The notes below the pieces were generated by a model, which was not told the origin of the DNA, searched no databases, and saw only the letters and a list, made by a program, of their open reading frames with translations. From positions 23,470,731 to 23,534,730 of the forward strand of contig CM056567.1 in assembly GCA_029721515.1 (NCBI GenBank): DNA of 64,000 nt, given 5' to 3'. Positions 44,365-54,060 of this stretch are shown here, one piece after another (position 1 is the first letter of the stretch; each line of letters begins with the position of its first letter). The stretch comes from Synanceia verrucosa. Its lineage: Eukaryota; Chordata; Actinopteri; Perciformes; Synanceiidae. Position numbers and translations under genes: made by a program.

Positions 44365-45150
44365 CTAGTGTTTTATTGTCTCTGGTGTGGCAGGAAACAT
44401 ACTGGGTGAAGGTGGGCAGCTTGGAGGATGGAGAGACATGGTTGAAGTCTCCAGAGATGTGAGGAGGGCATTAGGGTGTTGTGTCTGCAGCCTGCTCACT
44501 GCTGAGAGCAGGACATCACAGGCCGCATCAGCGTTAGCAGAGAGAGGGATGTATGCTACTATTGCAATAGCATGTGAGAATTCCCTCGGCAGATAGACGG
44601 GCCTTATGCTAACACTGTGCTGCTCCTTAATAGTGATGTGCCCAGGTTTACACCATCTCTCATTAATAAACACTGTCAGTCCTCCTCCTTTCCTTTTACA
44701 GTTGTCCTTCGTCGTGTCTATCCGCAGGAGCTGGAATCCGTCCAGCGCGATGGCCGTGTCCGGAGTTAGCGCAGTTAGCCATGTCTCCGTGAATAGCATG
44801 AAGCTACACTCCCGGTATTCCCTCAGATGCCGGGTTAGCGCCGCTAGCTTGTCCATCTTGTTGGAAAGAGACCTTGCGTTTCCCATGATGATCGAGGGGA
44901 GGACAGGACTGTAACGTCTCCTCCTGATACGGCGCATAACACCAGCACGGCTTCCCTGTCTCTTTCTCCTCACCTCACGGGGGACATTGGGTCGCTTCTG
45001 GGGTAGCAGCACTGCCGTGCTACGGAGTGCTAACAGTCGGTCCCTGGTGTAAACAATGGAGCCATGGCAACGTGTGGGATCTCCGGACACGGTTGAAAAC
45101 AAAGCCAGAAGGGTAAAAACCAATGCGAGTTGAGAGAGTGTCACGTTCAT
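44365..45150 (-). pseudogene. LINE EN block with a signal-peptide-like leader
   Basis: The frame opens MNVTLSQLALVFTLLALFST, a hydrophobic leader, then HGSIVYTRDRLLALRS, a basic stretch, and the EN start IIMGNARSLSNK and FTETWL. About ten residues are missing before RPVYLPREF. A frameshift just before the GDFNH box ends the block at 44365. The leader is shared with the LINE at 46515 and is probably a family feature. Confidence 0.85.
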
Positions 45151-45180
45151 ATTTATAGTAAATAAGTCAAAAAGTTAAGA

Positions 45181-45764
45181 ACAAAAGTATGTTAAACTAG
45201 GACCCCTGCGGGGTATTGACGGGCCCTCGCAGTGTGTTGCACCACCACCGGATGCACTGCCGGCTACTGTAGGCGCCGGCCTTGTCGATCACTTGCCCCT
45301 TGACTGCCTTTACATGTTCTGTGTCCCTTGTGTCTGACAAGCTCCATAGCGCCACTATGGCACACTTTCAGTTTCAGCTTGCTAGCATTAAATCCCCATG
45401 ATGAGTATGCAATTGAAAACGCCTTAAAATCAGACAAAGTCACCCAAAATCCAGAAAAGCAGTATATAACTGAAATACTTAAAAATCTGCCAAAATCCAG
45501 AAAAATTGGTTTTCATGGCAGAACATCAACATTTCAAGCAGTGCCACGGCCACGCCCTTTGACCTACCAGCCTGATTTTTGGATATTATGTTCCCCAACA
45601 TCTAGTTTACGGCCTGGGAGTGAAATAATGTCAAACTTGTATGCTGTTTGCTTTTGAGGCATCTATTTGTTTGCTATGGTAAAAAGCACTACTTTTGTTC
45701 AAGGGGGCTCCATTGCCAAAACAAATGTTCAAATTGAAATTCGACCTGTCGTTTTAAACTACAC
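45181..45764. other. atat1 intron 2, probable DNA-element sequence without recognised ends
   Basis: GGACCCCTGCGGGGTATTGA and later AT-rich sequence. No gene or TIR was recognised. The following TAGGGATGGGAACGA near 46153 looks like a hAT-type end interrupted by the SINE-like insertion. Confidence 0.35.
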
Positions 45765-45777
45765 TAGTGTGGACACT

Positions 45778-46143
45778 GGGCGGCACGGTGGTGTAGTGGT
45801 TAGCACTGTCACCGCACAGCAAGAAGGCACCAGGTTCGAATCCCGGGCCCGGGGCCTTTCTGTGTGGAGTTTGCATGTTCTCCACGTGTCTGCGTGGGTT
45901 CTCTACGGGTACTCCGGCTTCCTCCCACCATCCAAAAACATGCATGGGGATTAGGTTAATTGGCTAATTTAAATTGACCGTAGGTGTGAATGTGAGTGTG
46001 AGTGGTTGTCTGTCTCTATGTGTCCTGTGATGAACTGGACACTTGTCCAGGGTGTACCCTGTCTTTCACCCTAAGACAGCTGGGATAGGCTCCAGCCCCC
46101 CGGCGACCCTATGAGGATAAGCGGTAGATAATGGATGGATGGA
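45778..46143 (+). mobile_element. SINE-like element, full length, 13-bp TSD
   Basis: The 366-bp copy begins GGGCGGCACGGTGGTGTAGT, has an A-box-like GTGGTTAGCACTGT and a B-box GGTTCGAATCC, and ends GATAATGGATGGATGGA. It is flanked by exact direct repeats TAGTGTGGACACT (45765-45777 and 46144-46156). The TSD and (ATGG)n tail show retroposition. The pol III-like boxes suggest a tRNA-derived head. Confidence 0.9.
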
Positions 46144-46156
46144 TAGTGTGGACACT

Positions 46157-46514
46157 AGGGATGGGAACGACACAGGATTTTGTATGTCGATTGTCGAGGC
46201 CCATGTGTCGAATTTTGTCGAATTGTCTGCCTTTTTTTTTTTTTTTTTTTAACTGTAGTGGCAGCAACAATGCAGAGGGTGGAAAATATTCTACACTGTA
46301 CTACATCATTTTAGGCTTACAGACATGGCTGTAATGTCCAATATTGACAATCAACGCAGTGATAATAAAAATGACAGACTTTTGCAAACTTAAAATGTTT
46401 ATTCAACGTCTCTCTTAATTACCACCGGACCTGTCTGCGCAGCATTCAGTTGAACAATTCAGTCTTTCTTAATTTTTCTTTCAAGTACGAGTGCCACATT
46501 TGCACAACACAAAA
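46157..46514. other. DNA-element remainder and T-rich intron
   Basis: Continues the AGGGATGGGAACGACACAGG sequence split by the SINE-like insertion, includes an 18-nt T run near 46230, and leads into the LINE. No gene seen. Confidence 0.4.
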
Positions 46515-49500
46515 ATGGACGTGCAAATGGTGATTTTATTCGTCTGTTTTTTTCTTTTTTTCTGAGTTTTTAAGTCCACATCTGGCAACCCGTTCAGCCA
46601 CGGCTCCATTGTTTACAGCCGTGAACAGCTGTTAGCGCTGAGCCAGGCCAGACCACCGTCATGGCAGAGACCGGACATCCCCGAGGACCTCCGCAGGAAG
46701 AAGAGGGGATGCAGGGCAGGAGTGAAGCGTCGGGAGAAGAGGAGACGCTACAAGCCGTCCATCCCGTCTGTCATCATGGGAAACGTGAGGTCTCTGCCGA
46801 ATAAGATGGAGGAGCTGGCAGCGCTGACCCGGCTGCAGTGGGAGTATCGGGAGAGCAGCCTGCTGATGTTCACTGAGTCATGGCTGAATGAACTCACTCC
46901 GGACTCGCTCGTAACTCTGGACGGATTTCACCTCGTCAGAGCGGACCGGAGTGCGAGGGAGAGTGGTAAGAAGAAGGGAGGAGGGATTGCGATCTACGTT
47001 AATGAGAGGTGGTGTAACGCTGGACATGTGAGCGTTAAACAACAGCGCTGCACTAAGGATGTTGAACTGCTGGCTGTTAGTCTGCGGCCATATTATCTGC
47101 CGAGGGAGTTTTCACACGTGATCGCGATCACCGTTTACATCCCCCCCTCGGCTGATGCTGCTGCAGCCTGTGAGCTCATCCACAGTGAAGTGTCCCAGCT
47201 TCAAACAGCTCACCCTCAGTCTCTGATCATCATCTCAGGAGACTTTAACCACACATCGCTCTCCACCACTCTCCCCACATTCTGCCAGTATGTGGACTGC
47301 CCAACAAGAGACAATAAAACTCTGGACTTACTGTATGCAAACACCAAGGACGCATACAGCTCATCACCCCTCCCCCCGCTGGGTCGCTCAGATCACAACC
47401 TGGTGAGACTGCAGCCCATTTACATACCTATGGTGAAGACGCAACCCCCCACCATAAGGTGTGTAAAGCTGTGGTCAGAGGAAGCCACTGAGGCCCTGCA
47501 GGACTGCTTCAGGACCACACACTGGGATGTGCTGTGTGACCCCCACGGTGAGGACATCGACACCATGACCCACTGTGTAACGGACTATATAAACTTCTGT
47601 GTGGAGAACACTGTACCCACCAGGAAAGTACGGTGCTTCTCCAACAGTAAACCCTGGGTGACCCCTGAGCTGAAGGCCCTGCTGAAGGAGAAGAGGAGGG
47701 CCTTTGGATCTGGGGACAAAGAGGAGCTGAGGAGGGTACAGAGAGAGCTGAAGAAGAAGATCAAGGAGGGCAAGGCCAGCTACAGGACCAGGATGGAAAG
47801 TAACTTGCAACAGAACAACGCAAGGGAGGTCTGGAGAGGCCTAAAAACCATCTCTGGTCACAGCAGAGGCCATGAGAGGGGAGCTGAAGGAGACCAAGAG
47901 TGGGCCAACCAACTAAATCTGTTTTTCAACAGGTTTGACTGTGCCCCCACTCCTCCACCCCCTCATCAAAGCACCAGCCAGCCAGCTCTTTCTTCACAAC
48001 ACCTCAGCCCTCTGCCACCCCCACCATCACCACCACCCCTCCCCACCTCATCCTCATCCAGCACCAACACCCCACCACCACCACCATCCATCCTCACCTC
48101 ATCCTCCTCCACCACCACCACCACCAAAACCATCTCCATCACAGCTGACCAGGTGAGAAGTGAACTGAAGAGGATGAAGGCAAGGAAGGCCACAGGCCCC
48201 GACGGCATCAGCTCCAGACTCCTTAAGGACTGTGCAGACCAGCTCTGTCAGGTGCTGCTGCACATTTTCAACCTGAGCCTGAGTCTGGAGAGAGTCCCAC
48301 AGCTGTGGAAGACTTCCTGTGTGGTTCCTGTCCCAAAGACGACGCACCCCAGGGAGCCCAACCACTTCAGGCCTGTGGTCCTCACTTCTCATCTGATGAA
48401 GACCCTGGAGAGGATCGTGTTGAGAAACCTCCGCCCCATGGTGAGCTCACATCTGGACCCACTGCAGTTTGCCTACCAACCAAACATCGGAGTGGATGAT
48501 GCAGTAATCTACCTGCTGCACAGATCACTGACTCACCTGGAGAACACTGGCAGCACTGTGAGGATCATGTTCTTTGATTTCTCCAGTGCTTTCAACACGA
48601 TCCAGCCTTCTCTGCTCAGGGGGAAGCTTGAAAGTGTGGGAGTAGACTGTCACCTGGCTGCATGGACCATAGACTACCTCACCAACAGACCACAGTACGT
48701 GAGGCTTCAGAACTGTGTGTCGGACATGGTAGTCTGCAGTACGGGGGCCCCACAGGGGACAGTGCTCTCCCCCTTTCTCTTCACCCTGTACACATCGGAC
48801 TTCAGATACAACTCTGGGAGCTGTCACCTCCAGAAGTTCTCCGACGACACAGCTATTATTGGATGTGTGTCTGAGGGGGACGATCGGGAGTACAGGACCG
48901 TCATCACTGGCTTTGTCGACTGGTGTGAGCATAACCACCTTCAGCTCAACGCCAGTAAGACCAAGGAGATGGTCATTGACTTCCGCAGGAGGAAGACACC
49001 CCAGACAGCACCAGTGAACATCCAGGGCCTGGACATAGAAATGGTGGAGAGCTATAGGTACCTGGGTGTTCACCTCAACAATAAACTGGACTGGACTCAC
49101 AACACAGATGTCCTGTACAAGAAGGGCCAAAGTCGTCTCCACCTGCTGAGGAGACTGAGGTCCTTTGGAGTTTGCAGGACTCTGCTCAGGACCTTTTATG
49201 ACACTGTGGTAGCGTCTGCAGTCTTTTATGCAGTGGTCTGCTGGGGAGCAGGGAGCACAGAGAGAAACAGGAAGAGACTGAACAGGCTGGTCAGGAGGGC
49301 CAGCTCTGTCCTGGACTGCTCCCTGGACTCCATAGAGGAGGTGGGTGAGAGGAGGATGTTAGCTAAGCTCACCTCCATCATGGACAACCCCTCTCACCCT
49401 CTACATGGGACTGTGGAGGCTTTAAGCAGCTCCTTCAGCTGCAGACTGAGACTTCCACCCTGCAAGAAGGAGCGCTACCGCAGGTCATTCATACCATCAG

Positions 49501-49858
49501 CAATAAAACTTTACAACATCAGCATCACTGGCTGATGTAAACACAATCTGGACTCATCTCCATCTCCATCACTGTCATTGTTATTGTCATTGTCATCACA
49601 CTACCACTTTGCACAAAAAAATAGAAAATTGCACTGCCACAATAATAATTGTGTTTTAAACAGTTTCATCTGTACAAGTATATATATCGATATATTTTTC
49701 CATTGTATTTTAGTTCATTGTAAATATGTAAATATTTTTATTCTATTCTATTCTATTTTATTATTATTACTATTGTGTCTGTGTTTTTGTCTTTGTTGCT
49801 GTGGCAGGTAAATTTCCCCCCAAGGGGGATGAATAAAAAAACTATTCTATTCTATTCT

Positions 49859-49860
<2 letters not shown>
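46515..49860 (+). mobile_element. Rex1-like LINE, near full length
   Basis: A 5' ATG with a hydrophobic leader lies at 46515. The EN-RT ORF runs to 49535. A 3' UTR follows, ending TTTCCCCCCAAGGGGGATGA and (TTCTA)n at 49840-49860, a typical Rex1-type tail. The element lies in atat1 intron 2 on the gene's sense strand. No exact TSD was found. Confidence 0.92.
46566..49535 (+). CDS. Rex1-like LINE ORF: endonuclease and reverse transcriptase, 989 codons open
   Basis: This is one open frame. Counting from the GTG at 46722, the EN region has NVRSLPNK, E52 (FTESWL), D174/N176 (GDFNH) and D224/H225 (RSDHN). A basic linker and a Pro/Ser-rich hinge (about 410-465) follow. The RT has ATGPDGIS, LQFAYQ, FFDFSSAFNTIQPS, GAPQGTVLSP and the catalytic box FSDD at 706-709. 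It ends KERYRRSFIPSAIKLYN. An in-frame ATG with hydrophobic leader lies upstream at 46515, separated by a TGA at 46563-46565; otherwise no stop occurs. The catalytic residues of both enzymes are present, so the protein could be active if initiated downstream of the TGA. Confidence 0.9.
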   Translation, partial: VFKSTSGNPFSHGSIVYSREQLLALSQARPPSWQRPDIPEDLRRKKRGCRAGVKRREKRRRYKPSIPSVIMGNVRSLPNKMEELAALTRLQWEYRESSLLMFTESWLNELTPDSLVTLDGFHLVRADRSARESGKKKGGGIAIYVNERWCNAGHVSVKQQRCTKDVELLAVSLRPYYLPREFSHVIAITVYIPPSADAAAACELIHSEVSQLQTAHPQSLIIISGDFNHTSLSTTLPTFCQYVDCPTRDNKTLDLLYANTKDAYSSSPLPPLGRSDHNLVRLQPIYIPMVKTQPPTIRCVKLWSEEATEALQDCFRTTHWDVLCDPHGEDIDTMTHCVTDYINFCVENTVPTRKVRCFSNSKPWVTPELKALLKEKRRAFGSGDKEELRRVQRELKKKIKEGKASYRTRMESNLQQNNAREVWRGLKTISGHSRGHERGAEGDQEWANQLNLFFNRFDCAPTPPPPHQSTSQPALSSQHLSPLPPPPSPPPLPTSSSSSTNTPPPPPSILTSSSSTTTTTKTISITADQVRSELKRMKARKATGPDGISSRLLKDCADQLCQVLLHIFNLSLSLERVPQLWKTSCVVPVPKTTHPREPNHFRPVVLTSHLMKTLERIVLRNLRPMVSSHLDPLQFAYQPNIGVDDAVIYLLHRSLTHLENTGSTVRIMFFDFSSAFNTIQPSLLRGKLESVGVDCHLAAWTIDYLTNRPQYVRLQNCVSDMVVCSTGAPQGTVLSPFLFTLYTSDFRYNSGSCHLQKFSDDTAIIGCVSEGDDREYRTVITGFVDWCEHNHLQLNASKTKEMVIDFRRRKTPQTAPVNIQGLDIEMVESYRYLGVHLNNKLDWTHNTDVLYKKGQSRLHLLRRLRSFGVCRTLLRTFYDTVVASAVFYAVVCWGAGSTERNRKRLNRLVRRASSVLDCSLDSIEEVGERRMLAKLTSIMDNPSHPLHGTVEALSSSFSCRLRLPPCKKERYRRSFIPSAIKLYNISITG

Positions 49861-49910
<50 letters not shown>

Positions 49911-49925
49911 TATATATATATATAG
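49861..49925. repeat. (TA)n microsatellite
   Basis: A TA run of about 30 units with two GA interruptions, directly after the LINE tail. Confidence 0.95.
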
Positions 49926-49944
49926 ATAGTCTTGGTCAAAAGTT

Positions 49945-50141
49945 TACACAGTTTAAATTAGCATTACCCAATTAACCTGATCCCCATGCATGTTTTTGGA
50001 TGGTGGGAGGAAGCCAGAGTACCAGAGAGAACCCACACAGACATGAGGAGAACATGCAAACTCCACACAGAAAGGGCCCGGGAATTGAACCTGGTACCTT
50101 CTTGCTGTGAGGCGACAGTGCTAACCACTACACCACCTGTG
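49945..50141 (-). repeat. SINE-like repeat fragment, reverse
   Basis: In reverse it reads from the box region (TGGTGTAGTGGTTAGCACTG; GGTTCAATTCCCGG) to CTAATTTAAATTGAC-like sequence and is cut off at 49945, missing its 3' third. The 5' edge near 50141 lacks the GGGCGGCACGG start. Confidence 0.8.
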
Positions 50142-50149
50142 TTTAACAT

Positions 50150-50380
50150 TTCATTTGCAATTAAAAATATATTTCTCCTCCATTGTTATTTAGTACATAA
50201 TGTAAATATGTAAATATTTACTATGTTATTATTATTATTATTATTATCACTTATTCTTTTATGTCTTTGCTGTTGTTTATTGTTTTTTGTTATCACTGTG
50301 TCTTGCTTATGCTGATGTGACGGGTGAATTTCCCCCAAAAGGGGATAAAAAAATATTCTATTCTATTATATTTCGATAAT
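50150..50380 (+). repeat. Rex1-like LINE 3'-end fragment
   Basis: TGTAAATATGTAAATATTTA, (ATT)n, TGAATTTCCCCCAAAAGGGG and ATTCTATTCTATT repeat the 3' UTR layout of the LINE at 49535-49860. 5'-truncated, dead on arrival. Confidence 0.7.
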
Positions 50381-50820
50381 AGTAATAATACCCTTTGTAA
50401 ATTCCCAAAAAATAATTTAGAAATTGATCTAGCCATTTGGTAGTACTGGTCCACCAGGTCAAGAAACATCACTGTACATCAGTTACTCACCTTGTTACTT
50501 TGAATTTGTGATGCAGCAGTGATTTAAATAGTGAAATTGCATGTGTATACTTCCACTGTGGCCAAACACAACATTCATTTACTTGAATTCATCAAGTATT
50601 TATTTTTCATTATTTTTTTATTCTTTGCTCACAGTGGAGATATACAAGGAAAACATATTCACAAGTTGAGTGAGTGATATGCAGATGGTCATTTGTGGGT
50701 GAAGTAAAGTATTGTAACAGATATTGTTTTGATATCAAAAATGAAATGTCAGTACTCGTAGTGAGAGACTTCAGATGAGGCTGAACCTTTTGTGACAGTG
50801 CTGATGCTTCCTGCCCACAG
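50381..50820. other. atat1: End of atat1 intron 2
   Basis: Unremarkable intron sequence ending in the acceptor CTTCCTGCCCACAG. Confidence 0.6.
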
Positions 50821-50912
50821 GCCCAGCAGCTCCCAGCATCTATAACAAGTGTGTCCAGGCTGCAGTCCCAGAGACACCAGCTCTATCTACTGAAGGACGG
50901 AGAGAGAAATGG
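50821..50912 (+). CDS. atat1: atat1 exon 3
   Basis: The exon reads AQQLPASITSVSRLQSQRHQ and LYLLKDGERNG, matching the first part of the ATAT1 acetyltransferase fold. The Gln of the LQSQRH block corresponds to a catalytic-site Gln of the human enzyme. It ends AAATGG|GTAC in phase 2. Confidence 0.94.
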
Positions 50913-51138
50913 GTACATGTCACGCACTTACCCCAGTTTTTTTTTGGTTTTGGACTGACTGATCTCGTACAGTCACAATGCATGTGCTGTAGTGTTGTAC
51001 TGAAGTACTCATGGCAGCAGCTCTCCCTAAATAGAAAACTAGGTTGCTACTTGTGATGTGAAAAGTCTTTCAGAGTACAGTCTTACTCATTACATCACTC
51101 TACACCTCCACCTCCAACACTCCTCTCCCTCCACACAG

Positions 51139-51196
51139 AGGACGGGGTGCAGCTGTGGGATTTCTGAAGGTTGGCTACAAAAAGTTATTTCTACTT
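51139..51196 (+). CDS. atat1: atat1 exon 4
   Basis: Acceptor CTCCACACAG, donor CTACTT|GTGAGT. It reads GGRGAAVGFLKVGYKKLFLL. GFxKVGYKKLFxL is an ATAT1 hallmark in the acetyl-CoA-binding core. Confidence 0.95.
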
Positions 51197-51315
51197 GTGA
51201 GTCACTATTTTGTTTAATTCTCTTCATTTCTTCATGACTTCTTAGCACAGCTGTACTGATTGTATGAAGTCAGTGTATCAGCTGCACAATAATGCTGCTT
51301 GTAATTCCTCCACAG

Positions 51316-51429
51316 GACCGTCAGGGGGTGCACGTAGAGGCAGAGCCACTTTGTGTTCTGGATTTCTACATAGCAGAAAACTTGCAGCGGCATGGCTACG
51401 GTCTGGAGCTGTTTGATTTCATGTTGCAG
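51316..51429 (+). CDS. atat1: atat1 exon 5
   Basis: Acceptor TTCCTCCACAG, donor TTGCAG|GTGAAA, 38 codons. It reads DRQGVHVEAEPLCVLDFYIA and ENLQRHGYGLELFDFMLQ. The Cys of PLCVLDFY matches active-site Cys120 of human ATAT1. The QRHGxGxEL loop binds the acetyl-CoA pyrophosphate. Confidence 0.96.
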
Positions 51430-51730
51430 GTGAAACATGTTTCTTTCTAGGGCAAATAACTAGAAACCAGGTTCAAAGCACTACCATGTCTAATCTCTAT
51501 AAAAAAAGATTACACATACAGACATCTGGAGGTAACCTCATTGCTTCACAGGTCAGTCTTCTCTTTGGTTCCGCATGCACACACACAACTGTCTGCAACT
51601 ACTTGTTTGGTAAAAACAATATAGCACTTGTTCAGCGTAAAGTGATTAGTTGGGGTGATTTGAAGTGAGGTTGTTTGAGATTCCATCATATTGTAGGTGT
51701 TTTAATGAGCAGTGGCATCATTAGGCGGCA

Positions 51731-52026
51731 GTAGCTCAGGTGTGGCAGTAGTTCAGTCTGTAGTGACTTGGCCTGGGAGGGTCGCTGGTTCAAGTCCAGC
51801 TCGGACCACTGGTGGCTGGAGAGGTGCCAGTTTATCCTCCTGGGCTCTGCCGAGGTGCCCTTGAGTAAGGCACCGAACCCCCAGCTCCCTAGGACATGGC
51901 AGCCCACTGCTCCCTGAAGGGATGTGTTAAGCAGTCCACTGCTCCGTGAAGGGATGGGTTAAATGCAGAGGACAAATGTAGCGATATATCTGTGACAAAG
52001 TTAATAAATAAATAAATAAATAAATA
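51731..52026 (+). repeat. tRNA-derived SINE with (TAAA)n tail
   Basis: GGCAGTAGCTCAGGTGTGG and GGTCGCTGGTTCAAGTCCAG form A- and B-box-like sequence. The body has GGAGAGGTGCCAGTTTATCC, GAGGTGCCCTTGAGTAAGGC and two similar CCACTGCTCC...GAAGGGATG blocks near 51905 and 51938. It ends in (TAAA)n at 52000-52026. It is a common fish SINE type and lies in atat1 intron 5. Confidence 0.75.
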
Positions 52027-52217
52027 GGGGGGAACCCCCTGAAAACATTCAGGTTCAGGGGGACTGAAGCTGAAATGTTGTTTTATTTATTGATTCACAC
52101 ACACACACACACACATTATTTTATGGTCATGTGCTACATTCGCTCACACCCTGTGCATCTTGTGCATCCCATGTGCTGTTTATCAGTGACTGTATGTTTT
52201 TTCTTTCTTTACCATAG

Positions 52218-52319
52218 CACAAGAATTTAGATCCAGTTCTGATGGCTTATGACAGGCCCTCACCAAAATTCCTGTCTTTCCTGGCAAAGCATTACTGCCT
52301 GACACCAAGTGTTCCTCAG
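52218..52319 (+). CDS. atat1: atat1 exon 6
   Basis: Acceptor TTTACCATAG, donor CCTCAG|GTACAG, 34 codons. It reads HKNLDPVLMAYDRPSPKFLS and FLAKHYCLTPSVPQ. The Asp of YDRPS matches catalytic Asp157 of human ATAT1 (LAIDRPS). The KFLxFLxKHY helix is conserved. Confidence 0.96.
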
Positions 52320-52523
52320 GTACAGTTTGAACTTTTCTATCACTGTGCTTATTATTCCACCTCAGAGCGTAAGGTGTTTGCCTCCGCTGCTGATAACCAT
52401 TATGTGCAAGGTCATATTTGGGTCTTAAAAGGTGAATTCAGTTTTAATTCACAGGGGACTCAGTGTTTTCTTGTTTTTAAGACAGGAGGTCTAATACATT
52501 TGCTCAGCACTGTATGTATGAAT

Positions 52524-53374
52524 TAGGGCTGGGCGACATCGTCAAAAATTTATACTGCGGTATAATTTGAACCATAGACAGTAGTCGTATATATCACAGT
52601 ATACTTTGGTATGTAAATTACAGCATATCAGTTGGTGGTTACCATAGCACATGGTAAAAGCATAACAACAATATTACTTCAAGAAAATGTGTTGTGCAAA
52701 TCTGTAATTGTAGAAAACAAAGCAAGTAACTTCACACTGTTAACACTTCAGTACTGCCCTCAGTATTAGCTCTACACAAAGTCCGCTAGCCTAATGCCAA
52801 CACATAATGGAAAACAGCATAGAAGGGCTAATGTAAATTAGCATCGTGACTGCGATCATTTTAACTTGTTAAACAAATGGCTATATTCAACACAAACAGT
52901 GCAGCAGCACACAGAGTAGAACATATGATAGGCTGACCAAATGTCCTTTATTTACATCCCGTCGGGGGCGTCCAGGGAGTTCTCTAATTGATGATAATGT
53001 CCGGTTTTCCTTATGTGTGTGTATTAGTGTGTGCACCCCTCCCCCGGTGGTCAGTTTACTGTTGTGGAAACATTTCTCAACACCCTCCCCCTCTCTATTT
53101 ACGTAAAATGGTTCAGTCCAGCTGCTGTGTCAGACAGCCTGCACAGCGCAACAGACAGTGCGACTTAACGAGTGGAGGAGATGGCAGGATGTCTCAAAAG
53201 TCAGAGTTACAAAAGCAAAGAAGTCTGTCTCTGTGCTTGCAGCCATTCTCACTCTGAGGCAGGTGTGATGACCTCATCGACAGTAGGAGGGTACTGTGCA
53301 AATCTCTGACGTGGGCCAAATTTTCTACCGTCTACCGCAAATACCGCAAATACAGCGTATACCGGGCAGCCCTA
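52524..53374. mobile_element. hAT-like MITE with exact 8-bp TSD
   Basis: The ends are TAGGGCTGGGCGACATCG and, inverted, ACCGGGCAGCCCTA. Both are flanked by GTATGAAT (52516-52523 and 53375-53382). An 8-bp duplication is the hAT signature. The 851-bp interior has no transposase. The termini match the elements at 59801-60870 and 29690-30475, but the interior is different. Confidence 0.88.
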
Positions 53375-53803
53375 GTATGAATGTGTGTATTATGTATGTA
53401 TGAGCTTGTGGTAATCATCCCTTAAAGGGATATTGCACCCCATGTGAAATTTAGTCATTCCTCATAGTCCCCAGCGTTAAATAAGTGAGCAAAAGCGCTT
53501 TGTAGCCGGCTCAGCCATTGCCGTAAACTGGCAACTCTGCCATTAGCTTAGCTTTGCCTTGGTGATGTAATGTAGAGTTGCCAGCTAATTTTTTTTACTT
53601 CTCGTGACCTACATTCACAACGAGTAAACAATGCAAATTAACATGAATGTATTGACTTCTAGGGCAATGTTGACTTATATTCCGGCAAAGCATTGCTGCC
53701 AGGCGCAAAGACACCACGCAACTTCCACAACTTCCGTCAATAAATAGAGTGCACAGAGTTGTTGTTAGTCGTTAGAAATCTGTTTCAAGTGGAATAAGGA
53801 AAA

Positions 53804-54060
53804 ATGGTTATTAGCTGTGTTGCAAAGGGCTGCAAAAACAAGTAGAGGAAATAAAACACAAACACAATGTTTCACAGAAGAAGTAGTGGACCGAAGAAAG
53901 CTTTGGCTTGCTGCGCTCTGCATTCCTTCAATAACACCGGTGGAGAAAATAAATCAATATTGTGTTTGCAAAGAAAATTTCACACCGGGGTTCTACGAAG
54001 AGAAGATGCAGGATGCTACAGGAAAGACGTTAGAAAGTCTGAAGAATACAGCAGTCCCAT
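53804..54060 (+). pseudogene. THAP zinc-finger domain fragment (transposon-derived)
   Basis: The frame opens MVISCVAKGCKNK and hits a stop. A second frame continues RRKLWLAALCIPSITPVEKI, YCVCKENFTPGFYEEKM and LKNTAVPSIF. The pattern (C-x4-C, W, P, C-x3-F, AVPSIF) is a THAP domain, the DNA-binding module of P and Kolobok transposases and of host THAP proteins. The expected His of the C2CH set reads as Asn (CKENF, normally CxxHF). An inverted second copy lies at 54530-54361. Confidence 0.7.

Larger units (their letters stand above)
41007..45180 (-). mobile_element. Rex1-like LINE, reverse orientation, interrupted by Tc1
   Basis: Its 3' end is at 41007-41050 (ATAATCCTTTATTCGTCCC in reverse) and its 5' end is near 45180. 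Coding blocks on - run from the N terminus and EN (45150-44365), through the EN/RT linker (44272-43875), to the C-terminal block (42050-41484: RSYKYLGVHLNNKLDWT, CVKERYRRSF). The middle, including most of the RT palm, is deleted at the site that now flanks the Tc1 at 42281-43872. It is a diverged sister of the + LINE at 46515-49860. Confidence 0.88.

Noticed and set aside
45778..45850. tRNA gene (A and B boxes)
   Set aside because: The boxes belong to a repeated SINE-like head; no cloverleaf with an acceptor stem could be drawn.
47935..48156. Pro/His-rich frame overlapping the LINE
   Set aside because: Shadow of the Pro/Ser-rich hinge of the LINE ORF in another frame.
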